A DNA stretch of 30,387 bases, from the IMG/VR virus record IMGVR_UViG_3300030002_000086, positions 1 to 30,387 of that record; one strand, given 5' to 3'. The notes under the pieces are model-generated. The model had not been told where the DNA came from and searched no databases. It saw only the letters and a list, made by a program, of their open reading frames with translations. Shown piece by piece: positions 29,498 through 30,387 of this stretch (the stretch's first letter is position 1; each line of letters begins with the position of its first letter). Source of the DNA: a virus. The position numbers and the translations under genes were made by a program.

Positions 29498-30272
29498 TCA
29501 TCGAAGCGGTAATGTGTATTGAATATTCCCATTTGAGCTGCCAATATGCGCCTGCAAATTGAATAATATCTGCATTAAATAAAGAATATTTTGGGAACTG
29601 ATATCATCGGATTTGATGTAATACCAGCTATGGTAAATATACACGGCAGTATTCGCATTTTTAGGCATTTGGTTGCTGCAATACACATGAATATTTCCAC
29701 TGTTTACATCAATATTGCCATGCCAAACTTTTTCTTTCTGTTGCTCGGGAACTTCCACAAAGTTTGCCAGATAATTGATTAATGCCAGAAAAGAGCGGGT
29801 GTTTACAGCAAACACTTTGTTACTGTCGCTAAAACCAAGCTTCATCTCTATTGAAGTAGCATTATTATCAACACCCAATTCCTTCACCATGTATTTATAA
29901 TCATCTGTTTGTAGGGCTTCCTTTCTGATATCGATTACAAAATCAGGATCACCGGTATGACCCGGACTCTTTGTTGTGGCAAATTTTATGAGCTTCTGCT
30001 TATACAGATTATTCATAGCCTGAGTCAGTTTTTTAAAATCACTGCGTTCGACTTCCGAAGCGGTTCTGCTATTTGTTTTCCCATTTATTGATATAACCAT
30101 TAAATCAGAAATTACCTCCAGATCAAATCCATTGTTAAACATTAAAAACAGATTCATTAATCCCATTGGCATTAATAACTGGGTAGAATATTCTATCCCC
30201 ATTAAAGGGGTATATAAAATGGTAGGGGACTCTCTGTAGGTAAATGTGGGTTGAATATAAGCAAAGTTCATA
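29498..30272 (-). pseudogene. C-terminal remnant of a lipoprotein-family gene cut by an IS element
   Basis: The 257-residue remnant begins PTFTYRESPTILYTPLMG and continues QLLMPMGLMNLFLMFNNGF, DLMVISINGKTNS, closing NIQYTLPLR. From memory this is the conserved C-terminal part of a family of bacterial lipoproteins of about 350-450 residues whose N-terminus (signal and lipobox) comes before it. Here that part is missing: the apparent ATG lies one base from the IS end, and the frame stays open for seven codons into the IS before a stop. The rest should lie beyond the IS. It is probably a host gene, marking the outside of the phage. Confidence 0.55.
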
Positions 30273-30387
30273 TGTCTAGTCCTGAAATAGGTTTACAAAA
30301 AAGTAAACACAATTCAGGATTATGAAAACAAACGTAAACAAATTCACGGACGATTTTAAATTACAAGTTGTCCAAGAGTATTTAAGT
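30273..30387 (+). mobile_element. Left end of an IS3-family insertion sequence
   Basis: TGTCTAGTCCTGAAATAGG at 30273 onward has the TG start and the sequence of terminal repeats of Bacteroidota IS3 elements. A hairpin (TCCTGAA 30280-30286 with TTCAGGA 30313-30319, inner GTTTAC 30291-30296 with GTAAAC 30303-30308) lies in the leader of orfA, as often found in IS elements to silence outside transcription. The right end and target duplication are outside the window. Confidence 0.75.
30322..30387 (+). CDS. IS3-family transposase OrfA, N-terminal part
   Basis: The frame starts MKTNVNKFTDDFKLQVVQEY and runs off the window after 22 codons. The pattern of a Thr/Asp-Asp-Phe-Lys followed by a hydrophobic helix is the beginning of the HTH domain (HTH_Tnp_1) of IS3 OrfA, which binds the IS terminal repeats. 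The position behind the IS end and the leader hairpin agrees. OrfB with the DDE domain would follow outside. Confidence 0.75.
   Translation, partial: MKTNVNKFTDDFKLQVVQEYLS

Noticed and set aside
29277-29522. 81-codon hydrophobic open frame on the plus strand in the right non-coding stretch
   Set aside because: It overlaps the end of the remnant gene on the other strand, covers inverted and direct repeats, and its residues look like translated AT-rich non-coding DNA.

Overview
The window is most of a Mu-like (transposable, contractile-tailed) prophage in a member of the Bacteroidota, probably a Bacteroidales relative. The phage assignment rests on a set of Mu-type families seen together: a DUF3164 protein, a gp28-like terminase, a DUF935 portal, an F-type head morphogenesis protein, a DUF1320 (gp36) protein, a gpG-like protein and a DUF2586 sheath. 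The host assignment rests on TAnnTTTG-type -7 promoter elements, the near absence of Shine-Dalgarno sequences, the lipoprotein signals and the GAGACGCA..TGCGTCTC palindromic repeats. The transposase and repressor genes would lie to the left, outside the window. No tRNA, rRNA or CRISPR was seen.

Left arm, 1-4250, plus strand: the tail of the early region (an incomplete gene, a small membrane protein, DUF3164), then small accessory genes. These include a cassette-like insert with an AT-rich membrane-protein gene, a small HTH protein, an ASCH-like protein, two zinc-ribbon or zinc-finger proteins, a secreted protein and a lipoprotein. A strong bidirectional terminator closes this arm against a D12-class adenine methyltransferase on the minus strand (4249-5076).

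Middle, 20482 down to 5248, minus strand: the late operon for ClpP-like protease/scaffold, major capsid, sheath, tube, a tail chaperone with a -1 frameshift extension, a DUF6046-like protein, gpD-like hub, gp45-like spike, gp25-like wedge, GH108 endolysin, holin, a candidate one-gene spanin, a LysM-like protein, baseplate J, a tail-collar protein and an 881-residue beta-helix tail fibre.

Right arm, 20657-29193, plus strand: small and large terminase, gp36-like protein, portal, F protein with an extra C-terminal domain, tape measure, gpG-like protein and a tail-terminator-like protein. The structural genes therefore form two divergent operons. Between them lie two Bacteroidota-type promoters and, centred exactly between these, an array of TTTAAA boxes on an approximately 10.5-bp helical repeat. 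The same boxes at exactly 11-bp spacing recur in front of at least five other genes in the phage.

Right edge, 29194-30387: a non-coding stretch with long inverted repeats that may hold the phage right end, then a lipoprotein-family gene truncated by the left end of an IS3-family element whose orfA begins at 30322.

The most interesting points are the phased TTTAAA arrays, the A-AAA-AAC frameshift in a chaperone gene that is separated from its tape measure, the toxin-like C-terminus of the F protein, the candidate unimolecular spanin, and the palindromes inserted inside coding sequences.
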